From: Asaia bogorensis
GTDB taxonomy: Bacteria > Pseudomonadota > Alphaproteobacteria > Acetobacterales > Acetobacteraceae
DNA length: 6,493 bases
NCBI GenBank assembly: GCA_945874515.1
Contig: CAMCHA010000157.1
Span: 1-6,493 of the forward strand
Direction of reading: 5' to 3'
The position numbers were made by a program, and so were the translations under genes. The stretch's first letter is position 1. Each line of letters begins with the position of its first letter. Shown one piece after another: positions 5,771 to 6,493 of this stretch. The notes beneath the pieces are model-generated. The model did no database searches. It worked only from the letters and a program-made list of their open reading frames with translations, and had not been told where the DNA came from.

Positions 5771-6493
5771 TTACTTCAACGCAAAATCCTTCAGCACTTC
5801 CGGCCTGAACGCCAGCCCGTGCCCCGGCGTTTCCGGTGCCGTGATCATGCCCTTGGCGATTTTCGGCAGGCTGATGAAGACATCATCCAAAAGCCCCATC
5901 TGCTCCGCCCAAATGCCATTGGGAATGCTCGCCAGCAGATGCACATTCAATTCCGGGAAAAGATGCGGTGCGATGGTGATGCCCCAGGTATCGGCAACCG
6001 TCGCAATCTTGCGCAACTCCGTCAGGCCGCCACGCATTGGATCAGGCTGCAAAATGGGCAGGCGTGGATTTTCCAGGAAAGGCTTCAGATCGGCACGACC
6101 AAAATGCGTCTCCCCACCCACCACGCGCATATCAAGCGCCTCGGCGCAGCGCAGATAGCCTGCGTAATCATCGGCCAGCACGGGTTCTTCCAGCCAGTAA
6201 ATATCATATTCCTCAAACTTGCGGCCCATAGTGATGGCGATATCGGCCGTCCAGCCCATATTCACATCAATCATGATATCAATATCGGGGCCGACAGCTT
6301 CGCGCATGCGCCGGACATTGTCCAAATCCGTTTTGAGATCACCAATATGCGCGACCTGCATCTTGATGGCAGGGTAGCCTTGTTCGATGTAGTGCGTGGC
6401 CTTCGCGATCATGCCATCGCCGCGCGCGCCCCGGAAACAGCCGCTGCCATAGATGGGAATCTCTGACCGGTAATGCCCCCAAAGCCGATGCAA
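5771..6493 (-). CDS. Enolase-superfamily protein, mandelate racemase subgroup (N-terminus missing)
   Basis: The last 240 codons of a mandelate racemase/muconate lactonizing enzyme family protein, ending at TAA (5773-5771). Members are Mg-dependent cytoplasmic enzymes that take a proton alpha to a carboxylate; most are sugar-acid dehydratases or racemases. Counting from the window edge, likely Mg ligands are Asp76 (IMIDVNMGW), Glu102 (WLEEP) and Glu128 (GGETHFG). The Asp-His pair is Asp151 (QPD) and His177 (APHLFPE), and Glu197 (WAEQM) matches the late conserved Glu. The usual K-x-K reads K-M-Q (44-46), so the second lysine is Gln. His177 of the MR subgroup separates it from the MLE subgroup. 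About 130-150 residues, the N-terminal capping domain, lie beyond the edge; the codon at 6493-6491 is TTG and is internal, not a start. Substrate cannot be named. It is convergent with dnaE2 and probably functionally unrelated. Confidence 0.92.
   Translation of the reverse strand: MHRLWGHYRSEIPIYGSGCFRGARGDGMIAKATHYIEQGYPAIKMQVAHIGDLKTDLDNVRRMREAVGPDIDIMIDVNMGWTADIAITMGRKFEEYDIYWLEEPVLADDYAGYLRCAEALDMRVVGGETHFGRADLKPFLENPRLPILQPDPMRGGLTELRKIATVADTWGITIAPHLFPELNVHLLASIPNGIWAEQMGLLDDVFISLPKIAKGMITAPETPGHGLAFRPEVLKDFALK

Noticed and set aside
5600..6466. 288-codon open frame on the plus strand, opposite the enolase-family gene
   Set aside because: The minus strand encodes a clear enolase-superfamily protein with its metal ligands. 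The plus-strand translation is composition-biased, and the frame starts inside dnaE2.

Overview
The window reads as GC-rich bacterial chromosome, most likely from an alphaproteobacterium (Rhodospirillales/Acetobacteraceae would fit, but that rank is inference). Three things point there: the high GC in all codon positions, the gene set imuA-imuB-dnaE2, and a perfect alphaproteobacterial-type LexA/SOS operator, GTTC-N7-GTTC, just upstream of imuA.

Layout from left to right: (1) bases 1-146, minus strand, the first 48 codons of an unrecognised small or truncated gene that runs off the left edge; (2) 147-317, a divergent intergenic region with a strong ribosome binding site for the left gene, a short inverted repeat and the SOS box at 282-296; (3) 318-5766, plus strand, a three-gene mutagenesis operon: imuA (RecA-like accessory factor without a visible Walker A), imuB (catalytically inactive-looking Y-family polymerase homologue) and dnaE2/imuC (error-prone C-family polymerase). 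Both junctions are ATGA stop/start overlaps, so the genes are probably translationally coupled; (4) 5771-6493, minus strand, the C-terminal two thirds of an enolase-superfamily protein of the mandelate racemase subgroup, convergent with dnaE2 and separated from it by only 4 bp.

Functionally, the centre is a complete inducible translesion synthesis cassette. From what is known of the family, DNA damage leads to LexA cleavage, the operon is derepressed, ImuB recruits DnaE2 and ImuA to the sliding clamp, and DnaE2 copies past lesions with mutations. The flanking genes look unrelated (metabolic or unknown). No mobile element, CRISPR array, tRNA or rRNA is visible. I do not see an undescribed system here. 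The points worth a second look are the SOS operator with a near-leaderless imuA start, the degenerate motifs in ImuA, ImuB and the DnaE2 PHP domain, and a Lys-to-Gln change in the enolase-family active site.
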